From the NCBI GenBank assembly GCA_022840405.1, contig JALHJR010000004.1, positions 1 through 64,000 of the forward strand: a stretch of 64,000 bases of DNA, read 5' to 3'. A model generated the notes under the pieces. It worked only from the letters and a program-made list of their open reading frames with translations, was not told the DNA's origin and did not search any database. This document shows, piece by piece, positions 1 to 10,271 of the stretch (the stretch's first letter is position 1; each line of letters starts with the position of its first letter). The position numbers were made by a program, and so were the translations under genes. The stretch comes from Tepidanaerobacter acetatoxydans_A (lineage in GTDB: Bacteria; Bacillota; Thermosediminibacteria; Thermosediminibacterales; Tepidanaerobacteraceae).

Positions 1-138
1 ACATTTGTCGAAGATATTCTGTTTTCAAGTTACGGCTGAGGCTTAAATGGCTAAGTTGGTTTGTAAAAAACTATAGTTTTTGGGTAATAATCATATTATA
101 CATAAGAAGTAAAAGATTTAGATAATAAGGTGATTATC

Positions 139-1506
139 TTGTGGAAAAAAATTATCCTTGTTTTTTTTCTTTTATTTTTATGTGTAATAATAATTATTAT
201 ATTACATGATTATAATAATACACTAATTCCTTCTGGCCTATATATTGCTGATATAGATATAGGAGGTTTAACAAATGATGAAGCTAGAAATATATTTCAT
301 AAATTAAATGAAGAAAAAATAAATAACTCTATAATTCTTACTTTTTATGATAAGCAGTGGATTTTGAAAATATCTGAATATGTTGAAATAGATGCGGATG
401 AGAGTATAGAGAATATGGCATCCTATGTAAAAAATATTAAAAAAAAAGGTGTAATAAAAGGATTTATTTATCGCCAACGGCTAAAAAAGTTTCCCTTGCG
501 TATAGATCCAATTATTAAATATAAACAAGATAAATTGGCGCAGCTTTTTGATGAAATTAACAAAGTTATAATGGTTAAACCTATAAATGCTGTGTTTAAA
601 ACCGATAATGATATAGTGCACATAATTACTGATGTTAAAGGACAAATTTTAGATGAAGATATGCTAAAAAAGAAAATTAAAGAGGCTATATGGACTGAAA
701 ATAAGACATTAGTAATCCCAGTAAAAGTATGGAATGCAGAAAGGACAAAAGAAGATTTGGAAAAAATGGGGATTAGGGTAAAAATAGCAGAGTATTCAAC
801 TGAGTTCGATACAACATTAAAAAATAGAACGGAAAATATAAGAGTCGCAAGTGAAATGCTTAATGGCTGTATAATTTCACCCGGAGAGACATTTTCCTTT
901 AATAAGGTTGTAGGTGAACGCACTAGTGATAAGGGATATAAAAAAGCACCTGCCTTTATTAATAATGAGGTTATTTACGACATAGGAGGCGGTATCTGTC
1001 AGGTTTCTAGCACCTTATATAATCTTGCTTTATTGACAGACCTTGAAATAGTCGAAAGAATGAATCATTCCCTACCGGTAAGCTATGTTCCTTTAGGCCG
1101 GGATGCTACAGTTAGTTATGGTACTATAGATTTAAAATTCAAAAATAATACGGGTGGATACCTCTTGTTAACGTCGGAGATTACGAATGATAAGCTAATA
1201 GTAAAATTTTTTGGTAATAAAACAATCGATAAATCTGTAGAATTATTTTCTGAAACGATAAAAACTATTCCATCGCCTATCATCATTAAAAAAGATTTCA
1301 ATTTAGAAAAAGGCGAAATCAGGATAGAGCAAGGGAATGCAGGTTATGTAGTTAATCTCTGGAAAAAATATGCTAATGAAAAAAACGAACACAAAGTTCT
1401 AATTTCTAGTGATACTTATAACCCAACACCTACATTACTGTATGTAGGCGAGAAAGTTAAGGAAAATATAAACGATGAAAATATAAACGCAACAATAATT
1501 CAATGA
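139..1506 (+). CDS. VanW family wall-associated protein (YoaR-like)
   Basis: Membrane-anchored extracytoplasmic protein of the VanW family. One N-terminal hydrophobic segment (about residues 5-25) acts as a signal anchor. A low-complexity middle resembles the peptidoglycan-binding domain of YoaR-like proteins. The VanW core lies at about residues 225-350, with ISPGETFSFN and GGGICQVSSTLYN, and a G5-like tail follows. The family is linked to cell envelope and glycopeptide-resistance loci, but no biochemical activity is established. Start: the reading frame opens at GTG 130, but the AAGGTG ribosome site at 127-132 fits TTG 139 better. It is monocistronic; the next gene has its own promoter. Confidence 0.85.
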   Translation: MWKKIILVFFLLFLCVIIIIILHDYNNTLIPSGLYIADIDIGGLTNDEARNIFHKLNEEKINNSIILTFYDKQWILKISEYVEIDADESIENMASYVKNIKKKGVIKGFIYRQRLKKFPLRIDPIIKYKQDKLAQLFDEINKVIMVKPINAVFKTDNDIVHIITDVKGQILDEDMLKKKIKEAIWTENKTLVIPVKVWNAERTKEDLEKMGIRVKIAEYSTEFDTTLKNRTENIRVASEMLNGCIISPGETFSFNKVVGERTSDKGYKKAPAFINNEVIYDIGGGICQVSSTLYNLALLTDLEIVERMNHSLPVSYVPLGRDATVSYGTIDLKFKNNTGGYLLLTSEITNDKLIVKFFGNKTIDKSVELFSETIKTIPSPIIIKKDFNLEKGEIRIEQGNAGYVVNLWKKYANEKNEHKVLISSDTYNPTPTLLYVGEKVKENINDENINATIIQ

Positions 1507-1584
1507 CAAATTGTAAAAGTAATTTGTTATGGACCGAAAGAGTATGTTTTTTAGCTTTTTAAAGTTTTGATACTGATAGATCAT

Positions 1585-1613
1585 TTAATCTTTAACTGAG
1601 TTTATGTTATAAT
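1585..1613 (+). promoter_or_regulatory. Extended -10 promoter upstream of the uracil-DNA glycosylase gene
   Basis: TATAAT at 1608-1613 is preceded by TG one base upstream, an extended -10. The -35 region 17 bp upstream is weak (TTAATC-like). It lies 34 nt before the GTG start of the next gene and probably drives the run through hfq. Confidence 0.5.
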
Positions 1614-1646
1614 ATAGCGTAGAATATAATAAAAGAGGGATTTCAT

Positions 1647-2408
1647 GTGCTTGAAAGTAAAATTAAAGAATCTTTTACAACAGTAGAAGTCAGTCTACCC
1701 GATATTATAAAACTATTGTTAGATTTAAAAGATGAATTTAATATACAAAATTCAGATGTTGATACTATAGTTAAAGCTGTAAAGCTTGATAATGAAAAAT
1801 CTAAAAAACAAAGAGATTATTTATACAACAGAATAAAAGAACGCATAAATACATGTCAGAGCTGTCTACTCTATGCGCAGGAAAACCATACTCATAAGGT
1901 AGCAGGTGAAGGGGCTTTAAACTCGCCATTGGTTTTAATTGGCGAGGGCCCTGGCTTTGACGAAGATAAGCTAGGTCGTCCTTTTGTTGGACGAGCAGGG
2001 CAATTACTTACAACCATATTAAATAAAATGGATATTCGGCGAGAAAAGGTTTACATAACTAATGTAATAAAATGCCGACCACCACAGAATAGAACACCAT
2101 TGCAAAAAGAGATTAAAGCCTGCTCTAAAAATTTAGAACTTGAGCTTTCTCTTATTCAACCTAAAGTTATAATTGCTCTTGGTGCCGTTCCGCTGAACTA
2201 TTTCAAGTCTGGTAGCAGCATTATGAGGGAACGAGGACAATGGATAAATTCTGGCGATTACTGGATTATGCCAACATTTCATCCTGCATATATTTTGCGT
2301 CAGCATGGGAAAACACTAAATAAGGTTAAGTGGTTAGTGTGGCAAGATTTTAATGAAGCTGTAGCAAAAGCAAAAGAAATGTGTCCAGAATATGATTTTA
2401 GTAGTTAG
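1647..2408 (+). CDS. Uracil-DNA glycosylase, family 4 (Fe-S type)
   Basis: Removes uracil from DNA in base-excision repair. The central motif GEGPGFDEDKLGRPFVGRAG is the family 4/5 signature (GEAPG-type), followed by a C-terminal HPAY motif (TFHPAYILR). Cysteines in CQSC (about residues 72-75), and in CRPP and KAC further on, fit the 4Fe-4S ligand set of family 4. The first 65 or so residues are a charged extension not needed by the family core. Start GTG 1647 follows AGAGGGA at about 1634-1640; an ATG at 1645 is out of frame. It precedes miaB by 23 nt, so it is probably co-transcribed with the repair genes downstream. Confidence 0.9.
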   Translation: MLESKIKESFTTVEVSLPDIIKLLLDLKDEFNIQNSDVDTIVKAVKLDNEKSKKQRDYLYNRIKERINTCQSCLLYAQENHTHKVAGEGALNSPLVLIGEGPGFDEDKLGRPFVGRAGQLLTTILNKMDIRREKVYITNVIKCRPPQNRTPLQKEIKACSKNLELELSLIQPKVIIALGAVPLNYFKSGSSIMRERGQWINSGDYWIMPTFHPAYILRQHGKTLNKVKWLVWQDFNEAVAKAKEMCPEYDFSS

Positions 2409-2431
2409 GTATAGAAGAAGGAAGTGAAGAC

Positions 2432-3745
2432 GTGAAATATAAAATATTAACTTGGGGCTGCCAGATGAATATTCATGATAGCGAAATCATTTCAGGTGTC
2501 ATGCAAAAGATGGGATACTGCCCAGCAGATACACTTCAAGAATCTGATGTAATCATATTGAATACTTGCTGTGTTAGGGAAAATGCCGAGAGAAAGGTAT
2601 ATGGACGAATAGCACAGTTAAAGCAATTCAAACAAAAAAACCCCAATTTGATTCTTGCGGTTTCTGGTTGTATGGTGCAACAACCACATGTAGTTGAATA
2701 TATATCAGAAAAATTACCCTATGTGGATATCTTATTCGGTATAAAAAACGTTCATAAGTTACCTGAACTTATTGAAATTACAAGACAAACAAACTTACCG
2801 GTAATAGATATATCTGGAGATTCTAGGATTGATGAAAATCTACCAATTAAACATACAAATGATGCGAAAGCCTGGGTAACAATTACTTATGGATGTAATA
2901 ATTATTGCAGCTATTGTATTGTTCCATATGTAAGGGGGAAGGAGGTAAGTCGGAAACCTGATGACATTTTAAGAGAGATTGAAACCCTTGCTAATGATGG
3001 TTTTATTGAAATTAATCTATTGGGTCAAAATGTAAATTCTTATGGCAAGGATCTGAATATACCTGTGACTTTTCCTGAGCTTTTAAGAAGGGTAAATGAT
3101 GTTGATGGTATTAAGCGCATAAGATTTATAACTTCTCATCCGAAAGATTTATCAGATGAACTTATATTGGCAATGAGGGATTGTAAAAAAGTTTGCGAAC
3201 ATATTCACCTGCCGGTTCAGTCTGGAAGTAATCAAATTTTATCTAAGATGAACCGAAAATATACTAGGGAGCATTATATAGAATTGATATATAAGCTGCG
3301 AGATGCTATTCCTAATATTGCTATTACCACTGATATAATTGTAGGCTTTCCAGGAGAAACGGAAAAAGATTTTCTTGATACGCTTGAATTAGTAAAAGCA
3401 GTAGAGTTTGACTCAGCCTTTACTTTCATGTATTCTAAACGTAAAGGAACTCCCGCAGCGGAAATGGCAGATCAAATCGATGATGATATAAAAAAAGATC
3501 GACTTAATAGATTGATGCAAGTACAGGATGCCATTACCGAAAGTAAAAACAATAGATTAAAAGGGACAATACAGGAAATATTAGTTGAGGGAGTCAGCAA
3601 AGGCAATATTAACAGGTTATCTGGCCGAAGCCGAACCAACAAGCTGGTAAATTTTGATGGTTCGGAAAAATTAATAGGCAAACTTGTAAATGTAAAGATT
3701 ATTGAGCCGCATACATGGTCTTTGCTTGGCGAAATTGTAGAATGA
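2432..3745 (+). CDS. miaB: tRNA-2-methylthio-N6-dimethylallyladenosine synthase
   Basis: Radical-SAM methylthiotransferase that adds the 2-methylthio group to i6A37 of tRNAs reading UNN codons. It acts after MiaA, encoded about 5 kb downstream in the same run. The N-terminal UPF0004 domain has cluster cysteines in WGCQMN, NTCCVRE and SGCMVQ. The radical-SAM CxxxCxxC is GCNNYCSYC at C155, C159 and C162. A C-terminal TRAM domain spans about residues 375-437. The 437-aa length is normal for MiaB. Start GTG 2432 follows a GAAGGAAG ribosome site. Confidence 0.95.
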   Translation: MKYKILTWGCQMNIHDSEIISGVMQKMGYCPADTLQESDVIILNTCCVRENAERKVYGRIAQLKQFKQKNPNLILAVSGCMVQQPHVVEYISEKLPYVDILFGIKNVHKLPELIEITRQTNLPVIDISGDSRIDENLPIKHTNDAKAWVTITYGCNNYCSYCIVPYVRGKEVSRKPDDILREIETLANDGFIEINLLGQNVNSYGKDLNIPVTFPELLRRVNDVDGIKRIRFITSHPKDLSDELILAMRDCKKVCEHIHLPVQSGSNQILSKMNRKYTREHYIELIYKLRDAIPNIAITTDIIVGFPGETEKDFLDTLELVKAVEFDSAFTFMYSKRKGTPAAEMADQIDDDIKKDRLNRLMQVQDAITESKNNRLKGTIQEILVEGVSKGNINRLSGRSRTNKLVNFDGSEKLIGKLVNVKIIEPHTWSLLGEIVE

Positions 3746-3768
3746 GGTTTTCAGGGGGCTTTTTTTAT

Positions 3769-6372
3769 ATGGATACTCCGATGATACAGCAATATAAAGA
3801 GATTAAAGACAAATATCGTGATTATATAGTTTTTTTTCGTCTTGGCGATTTTTATGAGATGTTTTTCGACGATGCCTATATTTGCTCAAAAGAACTGGAA
3901 ATTACTCTTACATCCAGAGATTCTGACAATAAAGTACCTATGGCCGGAGTTCCATACCATGCTGCTGATCAGTATATAGCTAAACTCGTTGCTAAAGGTT
4001 ACAAAGTTGTCATATGTGAACAAGTTGAAGATCCAAAACTTGCAAAAGGTATTGTCAAGCGAGAAGTAGTTAAAATTGTAACTCCAGGAACAATTACTGA
4101 TTTAAATGCTCTCGAGGAAAATAAAAATAATTATCTTGGATGTGTTTTTAAGAATAAACATGAATTCGGTCTTGCTTTTGTAGATCTGATGACAGGAGAA
4201 TTTGATATAACGAATTTAAAATCATCTTATCCATATCATGAAATAATAAATGAAGTTAGTCGATTTAGCCCTCGAGAGTGTTTAGCGAATCATGAATTGT
4301 CCCATGAAAAACCCTTAAATAGAAAATTAAAAGAAAATCTAAAATTATGTTTTACTTTTAGAGACGCGACATATTTTGATGAACAATCAGCTTTAATTTT
4401 ATTAATGTCACAGTTTGGTGAAGAAAAAATTAAAAAATTAGAAAATAAGAAGCCGGCTTTGATAGCTGCCGGAGCTTGCTTAAGATACCTAAATGAAACG
4501 CAAAAGCTAAACTTATCTCATATTAATTCTATTTCGTTTTATGAAAATCACGACTTTATGGTTTTGGATTTTATTTGTAGCAAAAACCTCGAAATTACCG
4601 AAAACTTGCGAGATAGAAAAAAAAACGGAAGTCTTTTATGGGTACTGGATAAAACTTCTACAGCTATGGGAGCACGGCTGCTCAGGAAATGGCTTGAACA
4701 ACCTTTGATCGATATCTTAAAGATTAAGCAAAGGCAGGATGCAATAGAAGAATTATTTAATGATTTTTTCTTACGCTCAGATTTGAAAGAGCAGTTAAAA
4801 AATATTTACGATATAGAACGATTAAGTGGAAAATTAGTCTGCGGAAATGCTAATGCTAGAGATCTATTAGCAATAAAAAATACTATAAAGTCATTGCCTC
4901 AAATAAAGCATATTCTTACTCGATGCAATTCTAAGCTTTTGCATCAAATATATGAACAACTTGACCCGTTAGAAGATATATGTTTGTTATTGGAGAAATC
5001 TATCTTTGAAGATCCTCCGCTAACAATCAAGGAAGCAAATGTTATTAAGGATGGATATAATTCGGAAATAGATATGCTCAGAAAAGCATCTAGAGAAGGT
5101 AAAGCATGGATAGCTGACCTAGAAAGAAAGGAGCGAGAAAGCACAGGGATAAAATCATTAAAAATTGGTTTTAATAAGGTCTTCGGTTACTATATTGAAG
5201 TAACTAAATCTAACCTCTCAATGGTTCCGGAAAATTACATTAGAAAACAAACATTAGCTAATGCTGAACGTTATATTACGGAAGAATTAAAAGAATATGA
5301 ATCGCTTATACTCAATGCAAATGAGAAACTTCAGGAATTGGAATATAACTTGTTTTGTGAAATAAGAGATCAACTGATTAAAGAAATTCCCAGACTTAAA
5401 CAAAGTGCTTATAATTTATCTCTATTAGATGTTCTATTATCATTGGCTGAAGTTTCGTATAGTAATAATTACATAAAACCCGAAGTAAATTTAAGTGATG
5501 AAATAAACATAATAGATGGTCGGCACCCAGTTGTTGAACTTACCCAAAAAGAAGAATTGTTTATACCTAATGATACACAAATAGACTGCAGTGATAACTT
5601 AATCTCAGTTATAACCGGGCCTAATATGGCTGGCAAATCCACTTACATGAGGCAAGTAGCATTAATTGTATTAATGGCTCAAATAGGTTGTTTTATACCC
5701 GCAAAGAAAGCCAAAATCGGCATCGTCGATCGCATTTTTACACGTATAGGAGCATCAGATAATTTAGCGTTGGGGCAAAGTACTTTTATGGTAGAAATGA
5801 CAGAAGTAGCTGACATTCTTAATAATGCTACTAATAAAAGCTTATTGATATTAGATGAAGTGGGGCGAGGGACCAGTACTTTTGATGGCTTATCTATAGC
5901 CTGGGCGGTTATTGAATATATACAGAAAAACTTGAAAGCTAAAACCCTTTTTGCTACTCATTATCATGAATTAACAGCTTTAAAAAAACTAAAAGGTGTC
6001 AAAAACTATAAAATTACTGTTAAGGAAAAGGGTGATGATGTTATATTTTTAAGAAAAATTGTTCCAGGAGAAGCAGATAAAAGTTACGGTATACAAGTAG
6101 CTAAATTAGCAGGAGTTCCTAATGCTGTAATTAACAGAGCTAGAAAAATCTTGGTTGATTTAGAGCAAAACCAAACCCAAGGTGAACTGGCAATATCGCA
6201 TATTGCTGCCTGCGGTGATAAAAGTTCACAAAGCACCAATGAATACCAGTTAAATTTAAGTGCCTTAAAAAATGAGGAAATAATAGAACAAATTAAATCC
6301 GTAAATATAGATACTATCACTCCTTTGGAGGCTTTGAATTTTTTGTTTTCAATCAAAAAGCAGTTGGTCTAA
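3769..6372 (+). CDS. mutS: DNA mismatch repair protein MutS
   Basis: Mismatch-recognition ATPase that works with MutL. The mismatch-contacting Phe-x-Glu is seen as F28-Y-E30 in GDFYEMF. Walker A is GPNMAGKST (residues 617-625) and Walker B LDEVGRGTSTFDG starts near residue 695. The C-terminal helix-turn-helix ATPase part is complete; 867 aa is typical. The frame is open back to 3715 inside miaB, but ATG 3769 with AGGGGG at about 3753-3758 is the credible start and gives the expected N-terminus (MDTPMIQQY). mutL follows 12 nt downstream. Confidence 0.97.
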   Translation: MDTPMIQQYKEIKDKYRDYIVFFRLGDFYEMFFDDAYICSKELEITLTSRDSDNKVPMAGVPYHAADQYIAKLVAKGYKVVICEQVEDPKLAKGIVKREVVKIVTPGTITDLNALEENKNNYLGCVFKNKHEFGLAFVDLMTGEFDITNLKSSYPYHEIINEVSRFSPRECLANHELSHEKPLNRKLKENLKLCFTFRDATYFDEQSALILLMSQFGEEKIKKLENKKPALIAAGACLRYLNETQKLNLSHINSISFYENHDFMVLDFICSKNLEITENLRDRKKNGSLLWVLDKTSTAMGARLLRKWLEQPLIDILKIKQRQDAIEELFNDFFLRSDLKEQLKNIYDIERLSGKLVCGNANARDLLAIKNTIKSLPQIKHILTRCNSKLLHQIYEQLDPLEDICLLLEKSIFEDPPLTIKEANVIKDGYNSEIDMLRKASREGKAWIADLERKERESTGIKSLKIGFNKVFGYYIEVTKSNLSMVPENYIRKQTLANAERYITEELKEYESLILNANEKLQELEYNLFCEIRDQLIKEIPRLKQSAYNLSLLDVLLSLAEVSYSNNYIKPEVNLSDEINIIDGRHPVVELTQKEELFIPNDTQIDCSDNLISVITGPNMAGKSTYMRQVALIVLMAQIGCFIPAKKAKIGIVDRIFTRIGASDNLALGQSTFMVEMTEVADILNNATNKSLLILDEVGRGTSTFDGLSIAWAVIEYIQKNLKAKTLFATHYHELTALKKLKGVKNYKITVKEKGDDVIFLRKIVPGEADKSYGIQVAKLAGVPNAVINRARKILVDLEQNQTQGELAISHIAACGDKSSQSTNEYQLNLSALKNEEIIEQIKSVNIDTITPLEALNFLFSIKKQLV

Positions 6373-6384
6373 GGAGAATATAAA

Positions 6385-8226
6385 ATGGGGAAAATTAATA
6401 TTTTAGAACAGGATATTGCTTCTCAGATAGCAGCCGGTGAAATTATAGAAAGACCAGTTTCAGTTGTCAAAGAATTGGTAGAAAACTCTATTGACGCAGG
6501 GAGTAAGAATATTATTGTTGAAATTGAAAAAGGCGGTAAGAAAAGCATACGAGTCATTGATGATGGTGAAGGTATATCCAGAGATGATATAAGATTAGCT
6601 TTTGAGCGTCATGCTACTAGTAAAATAAATGTAATTGACGATATATTCCACATAAATACCCTTGGATTTAGAGGCGAAGCACTGGCTAGTATTGCCGCAG
6701 TTTCAAATCTTTCAGTTACAACAAAGACCAGAAATGAACCAATAGGCACTATATGCAAAATAAGTGCCGGTGTAATTGAAGATGTTAGTGAAACAGCATC
6801 CAAAGATGGTTGTCTTATTGAAGTTAAAAACTTATTCTTTAACACTCCCGCCCGACTGAAGTTTTTAAGCAGTGACACACATGAGAATTCTCGAATTACT
6901 GATTTAATTACAAGATTTGCCATGGGTAACATAAATATATCCTTTAGGCTTATAATTGATGAAAAAGAACTATTTTACAGTAGCGGTAATGGTGATTATA
7001 GAGAAGTTATTGCAAAAGTGTATGGCATGGACTTAGCAAAACAGATTTTATATATAGAAAAGGCCTTTGATAATGGTAAAATATGGGGTTATATATCAAA
7101 ACCAAGCTTTAATCGCGGAAATCGTACCGGTCAGACATTTTTTGTGAATAATCGTTTTGTCAAGGATTTGGGATTGACCTTTTGCCTAGAAAGGGCATAT
7201 AAGACGATGATACCTATAAGGCGCTTTCCGATAGCAATTATTTTCATAGATATTGACAATTCGCTAGTTGATGTCAATGTACATCCATCTAAGATGGAAA
7301 TAAAATTTCAAAATGAAAATCAGGTTCATCATGCACTGTTTCATGCTATAAATGAAACTCTTAAGAATCATGTGTTAATTCCAAAAGAAACCCTCGGTAT
7401 ATCACCAGTTAAACAGTCACAGCAGCAGATAAGTATTGAAACGCAAGTAGAATTAACCAGCGATAGATTGCCGGATAATGAATACGGTGTCAGTGATAGC
7501 GGCAATATAAATAACCAAACCGCAGCTACAAAAGAGTTTGTAAGAGAAGCTTATACTGTTATAGATGTAGATGCTATAAAAAATAAAGAACATCTACAAA
7601 ACGACTCCTATATACCAATAGAATCAGATGAAACAATGCAAATTATAAAAAAATATGAATTTCAAAAGATTCTTGGTCAGCTATTTAACACATATATTGT
7701 TGTAGAAAGTAAAAATAGGTTTTATTTAATAGACCAACATGCAGCTCATGAGCGAATATTATATGAGTACTATTCTAAAAAATATGCTAAACAACTTTCA
7801 AATTCTCAAACTTTAGCTGCGCCATATGTTTTATACCTTTCTGCTCAAGAAATGATGCTTTTAGATAACTATAAAGAAGATATCTTGAAAATTGGTTTTG
7901 ATTTTTCGATTTTTGGCTCTGATTCTATTTTAATTCGTTCAGTTCCTTATATATTTAATAAACCGGTCGATCCTATAACACTTCGTGATGCTCTTGATCA
8001 AATAAGTAGTAACGAATACGCTAGATATCCGGCTAAAGAGAGGTTGATAATTTCGATGTCGTGTCATGCTGCTATAAAAGCAGGGGATGTTTTGTCACCG
8101 ATAGAAATTCAAGAATTACTTGATCAATTGAAAAAAACTGAAGTTCCTTATACCTGTCCGCATGGTAGGCCCACAATAATTGATATAACGTTAAATGAAT
8201 TGCAAAAGAAGTTTAAAAGGATATAA
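6385..8226 (+). CDS. mutL: DNA mismatch repair protein MutL (endonuclease type)
   Basis: GHKL ATPase that couples MutS to downstream repair. The N-terminal ATP-binding motifs are present: ELVENSIDAG, DDGEGI, ATSKI and GFRGEALASI. A divergent linker runs from about residue 345 to 425. The C-terminal domain has the metal-dependent nicking motif DQHAAHERILYE from residue 450, plus SCHAAIKAGD and CPHGRP, which mark the endonuclease-active MutL class found in bacteria without MutH. 613 aa. The ATG start follows AAGGAG. The stop is 4 nt before the miaA start. Confidence 0.96.
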   Translation: MGKINILEQDIASQIAAGEIIERPVSVVKELVENSIDAGSKNIIVEIEKGGKKSIRVIDDGEGISRDDIRLAFERHATSKINVIDDIFHINTLGFRGEALASIAAVSNLSVTTKTRNEPIGTICKISAGVIEDVSETASKDGCLIEVKNLFFNTPARLKFLSSDTHENSRITDLITRFAMGNINISFRLIIDEKELFYSSGNGDYREVIAKVYGMDLAKQILYIEKAFDNGKIWGYISKPSFNRGNRTGQTFFVNNRFVKDLGLTFCLERAYKTMIPIRRFPIAIIFIDIDNSLVDVNVHPSKMEIKFQNENQVHHALFHAINETLKNHVLIPKETLGISPVKQSQQQISIETQVELTSDRLPDNEYGVSDSGNINNQTAATKEFVREAYTVIDVDAIKNKEHLQNDSYIPIESDETMQIIKKYEFQKILGQLFNTYIVVESKNRFYLIDQHAAHERILYEYYSKKYAKQLSNSQTLAAPYVLYLSAQEMMLLDNYKEDILKIGFDFSIFGSDSILIRSVPYIFNKPVDPITLRDALDQISSNEYARYPAKERLIISMSCHAAIKAGDVLSPIEIQELLDQLKKTEVPYTCPHGRPTIIDITLNELQKKFKRI

Positions 8227-8230
8227 GAAT

Positions 8231-9175
8231 ATGCATAAAAAGTTACTAGTTGTTATTGTGGGACCTACGGCAGTCGGAAAAACCGAGATTGCTATAGAAG
8301 TAGCTCAAAAAATTGATGCGGAAATAATTTCTGCTGACTCAATGCAAATATATCGCTATATGGATATTGGAACAGCCAAGCCTTCATTAGAAGAACGAAA
8401 GAGAATACCACACCATATGATTGATATTGTGGCTCCTGACGAAAAATTTAGTGTAGTTGACTTTCAGGTTAAGACAAAACGACATATTCAGGATATCTAT
8501 CAACGGCATAAAATACCATTGCTTACTGGAGGAACTGGATTCTATATAAATTCTGTATGTTACGATTACACATTTTCTCAGGTTGGAAAAGATACTACAT
8601 TAAGAAGGCAATTACAAAATGAGGCTCAGAAACGAGGTAATGAGTATCTCTACGAAGAACTTACAAGACTAGATCCAAAAGCAGCAAAAAAAATACATCC
8701 AAACAATTTGCGTAGGGTGATTCGAGCATTAGAGGTATGTTTAAAAACCGGAATTCCATTTTCCTACTATGAGGAAAAGACTAGAAAGCAGCAAAGTGCT
8801 TATGATTTGCTTATGTTTGGCTTAACAATGCCTAGAGAGGAATTATACCAGCGTATTAACAGACGAGTATTTTTAATGATCGAAAATGGTCTGGTGGATG
8901 AGGTACAACGACTTTTGAAAATGGGATATAGTAAAAATTTAAATTCCATGCAAGGTTTAGGCTATCGTCAGATTATAGATTACCTTGACGGTAACGTAAC
9001 CCTAGAAGAGGCTATTCGCTTAATCGCTAGAGATACCAGACACTATGCAAAACGTCAATATACATGGTTTTTGCGTGATAAAAATATTCTTTGGCTTGAC
9101 ATTTCAAAGGAAGGAAAGGAAAAAATTATAATAAATATTATTAGAAGTATTGAAGGAAAAATGATAAATACCTAG
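8231..9175 (+). CDS. miaA: tRNA dimethylallyltransferase
   Basis: Transfers dimethylallyl from DMAPP to A37 of tRNA, making the substrate for MiaB. Walker A is GPTAVGKTE near residue 10; DSMQIYRYMDIGTAKP and GGTGFYIN are family motifs. 314 aa when started at ATG 8231, which follows a weak AAAGGAT just after the mutL stop. An upstream ATG at 8195 would overlap mutL by 32 nt and add 12 residues before the expected N-terminus. Its isoprenoid substrate connects with the fni and ispH genes elsewhere in the window. Confidence 0.95.
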   Translation: MHKKLLVVIVGPTAVGKTEIAIEVAQKIDAEIISADSMQIYRYMDIGTAKPSLEERKRIPHHMIDIVAPDEKFSVVDFQVKTKRHIQDIYQRHKIPLLTGGTGFYINSVCYDYTFSQVGKDTTLRRQLQNEAQKRGNEYLYEELTRLDPKAAKKIHPNNLRRVIRALEVCLKTGIPFSYYEEKTRKQQSAYDLLMFGLTMPREELYQRINRRVFLMIENGLVDEVQRLLKMGYSKNLNSMQGLGYRQIIDYLDGNVTLEEAIRLIARDTRHYAKRQYTWFLRDKNILWLDISKEGKEKIIINIIRSIEGKMINT

Positions 9176-9212
9176 AATATTAAATTAAACAACACTATGA
9201 GGGGGACACAGA

Positions 9213-9470
9213 ATGACAAAAGTACAAATTAATCTTCAGGATAGTTTTTTGAATCAGATCAGGAAGGATAATATCCCTGTGACAATATATCTTGTTAATG
9301 GGTTTCAGTTAAAAGGTATGGTACGGGGTTTTGATAATTTTACAATTGTTCTTGATTCTGACGGCAAACAACAGTTAGTATATAAGCATGCAGTTTCTAC
9401 CATAGCACCTTTAAGAACGATTAATTTAAATCAGGGTATGATAGACCAACGAAAAACAGATGAAGATTAA
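9213..9470 (+). CDS. hfq: RNA chaperone Hfq
   Basis: Small hexameric Sm-like RNA chaperone. NLQDSFLNQIRK and the Sm1 core (VTIYLVNGFQLKGMVRGFDN) are followed by the Sm2 motif YKHAVSTI. 85 aa with a short polar tail. It follows miaA by 37 nt, the widely conserved miaA-hfq order, with a strong GAGGGGG ribosome site. A terminator follows 18 nt after the stop. Confidence 0.96.
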   Translation: MTKVQINLQDSFLNQIRKDNIPVTIYLVNGFQLKGMVRGFDNFTIVLDSDGKQQLVYKHAVSTIAPLRTINLNQGMIDQRKTDED

Positions 9471-9487
9471 ATTATGCCCCAAAAATA

Positions 9488-9534
9488 TGAGCATCGTAAA
9501 ACTACTTTACAGTTTTACGATGCTTATATTTTTT
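9488..9534 (+). terminator. Intrinsic terminator after hfq
   Basis: Arms GCATCGTAAAACT (9491-9503) and AGTTTTACGATGC (9511-9523) form a perfect 13-bp stem with a 7-nt loop, followed by a T-rich tract to 9534. Confidence 0.9.
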
Positions 9535-9677
9535 GTAACCAATGATTATCCTGATGCATAAAATAAATTGATATAATATTTTAAAATTCTATAACAATTA
9601 CAAGCAGGCATCAAGAAGTATATTGAGGTATATTTTGGTAATATACTGCCAGAAAAATTTGCAGAATGGAGGATTTT

Positions 9678-10271
9678 ATGATTGATAAGATAGACAATAA
9701 AATGAAAAATGAGCTAAACAATCATGCTAAGATTCATGATATGTTAATTAGTGGATTAATCACGACTGCAGATGCATTAATTATGATGACTGACTTACAT
9801 AGCCATAAAATAATATTTGAAAAGGTTTCTGATGAAGAGGAAAAATTAGAAGACATAATGAAAGAGCTTGATGAACTGATAGGCCTTACAAAAGTAAAGA
9901 ATTTGGTTAAAGAAATACAAGCTTTTTCGGAAATTCAAAGGAAGAGAGCAGAGGAAAAGCTTTTAGCAGAACCGCAGGTCCTTCACATGATTTTTAAGGG
10001 GAATCCAGGGACAGGAAAGACGACAGTGGCTAGACTATTAGGCAAGATTTTTAAACACATCGGAATCCTTGAGAAGGGACATACTGTAGAAGTTGAGAGA
10101 GCAGATATTGTAGGAGAATATATAGGTCATACCGCACAGAAAACTCGTGATCAAATTAAGCGAGCACGCGGTGGGATATTATTTATAGATGAAGCATATT
10201 CTTTAGCAAGAGGAGGGGAGAAAGATTTTGGCAAAGAAGCTATAGATACTTTAGTAAAGGCTATTGTTTGA
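9678..10271 (+). pseudogene. Truncated spoVK-like AAA ATPase (5' portion)
   Basis: N-terminal part of a SpoVK/CbxX-type AAA ATPase. Walker A is GNPGTGKTTVARL and Walker B is GGILFIDEAYSLARGG. It stops after ...LVKAIV, where intact SpoVK continues for about 145 more residues, including sensor and arginine-finger regions, so it should not work as a normal AAA ring. Start ATG 9678 fits the TGGAGG site at 9667-9672. It is homologous to, but clearly diverged from, the intact copy at 24197. The exception is 71 bp (10188-10258), which is base-for-base identical to 24710-24780. Homology ends within about 6 bp of that block and unrelated DNA begins. It occupies the position after hfq where an intact spoVK would be expected. 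Confidence 0.8.
10188..10258 (+). repeat. 71-bp direct repeat, left copy (within truncated spoVK)
   Basis: Every base of 10188-10258 matches 24710-24780, including all synonymous positions. The flanking spoVK sequence upstream differs at many third positions, and the sequence downstream is unrelated after a few bases. It encodes the most conserved stretch of SpoVK, from DEAYSLARGG to TLVK. It could be a recombination junction of the island or a gene-conversion tract. Confidence 0.9.

Noticed and set aside
468..923. 151-aa minus-strand frame opposite the VanW gene
   Set aside because: Shadow of the VanW gene; serine and leucine-rich composition with no motif or ribosome site.
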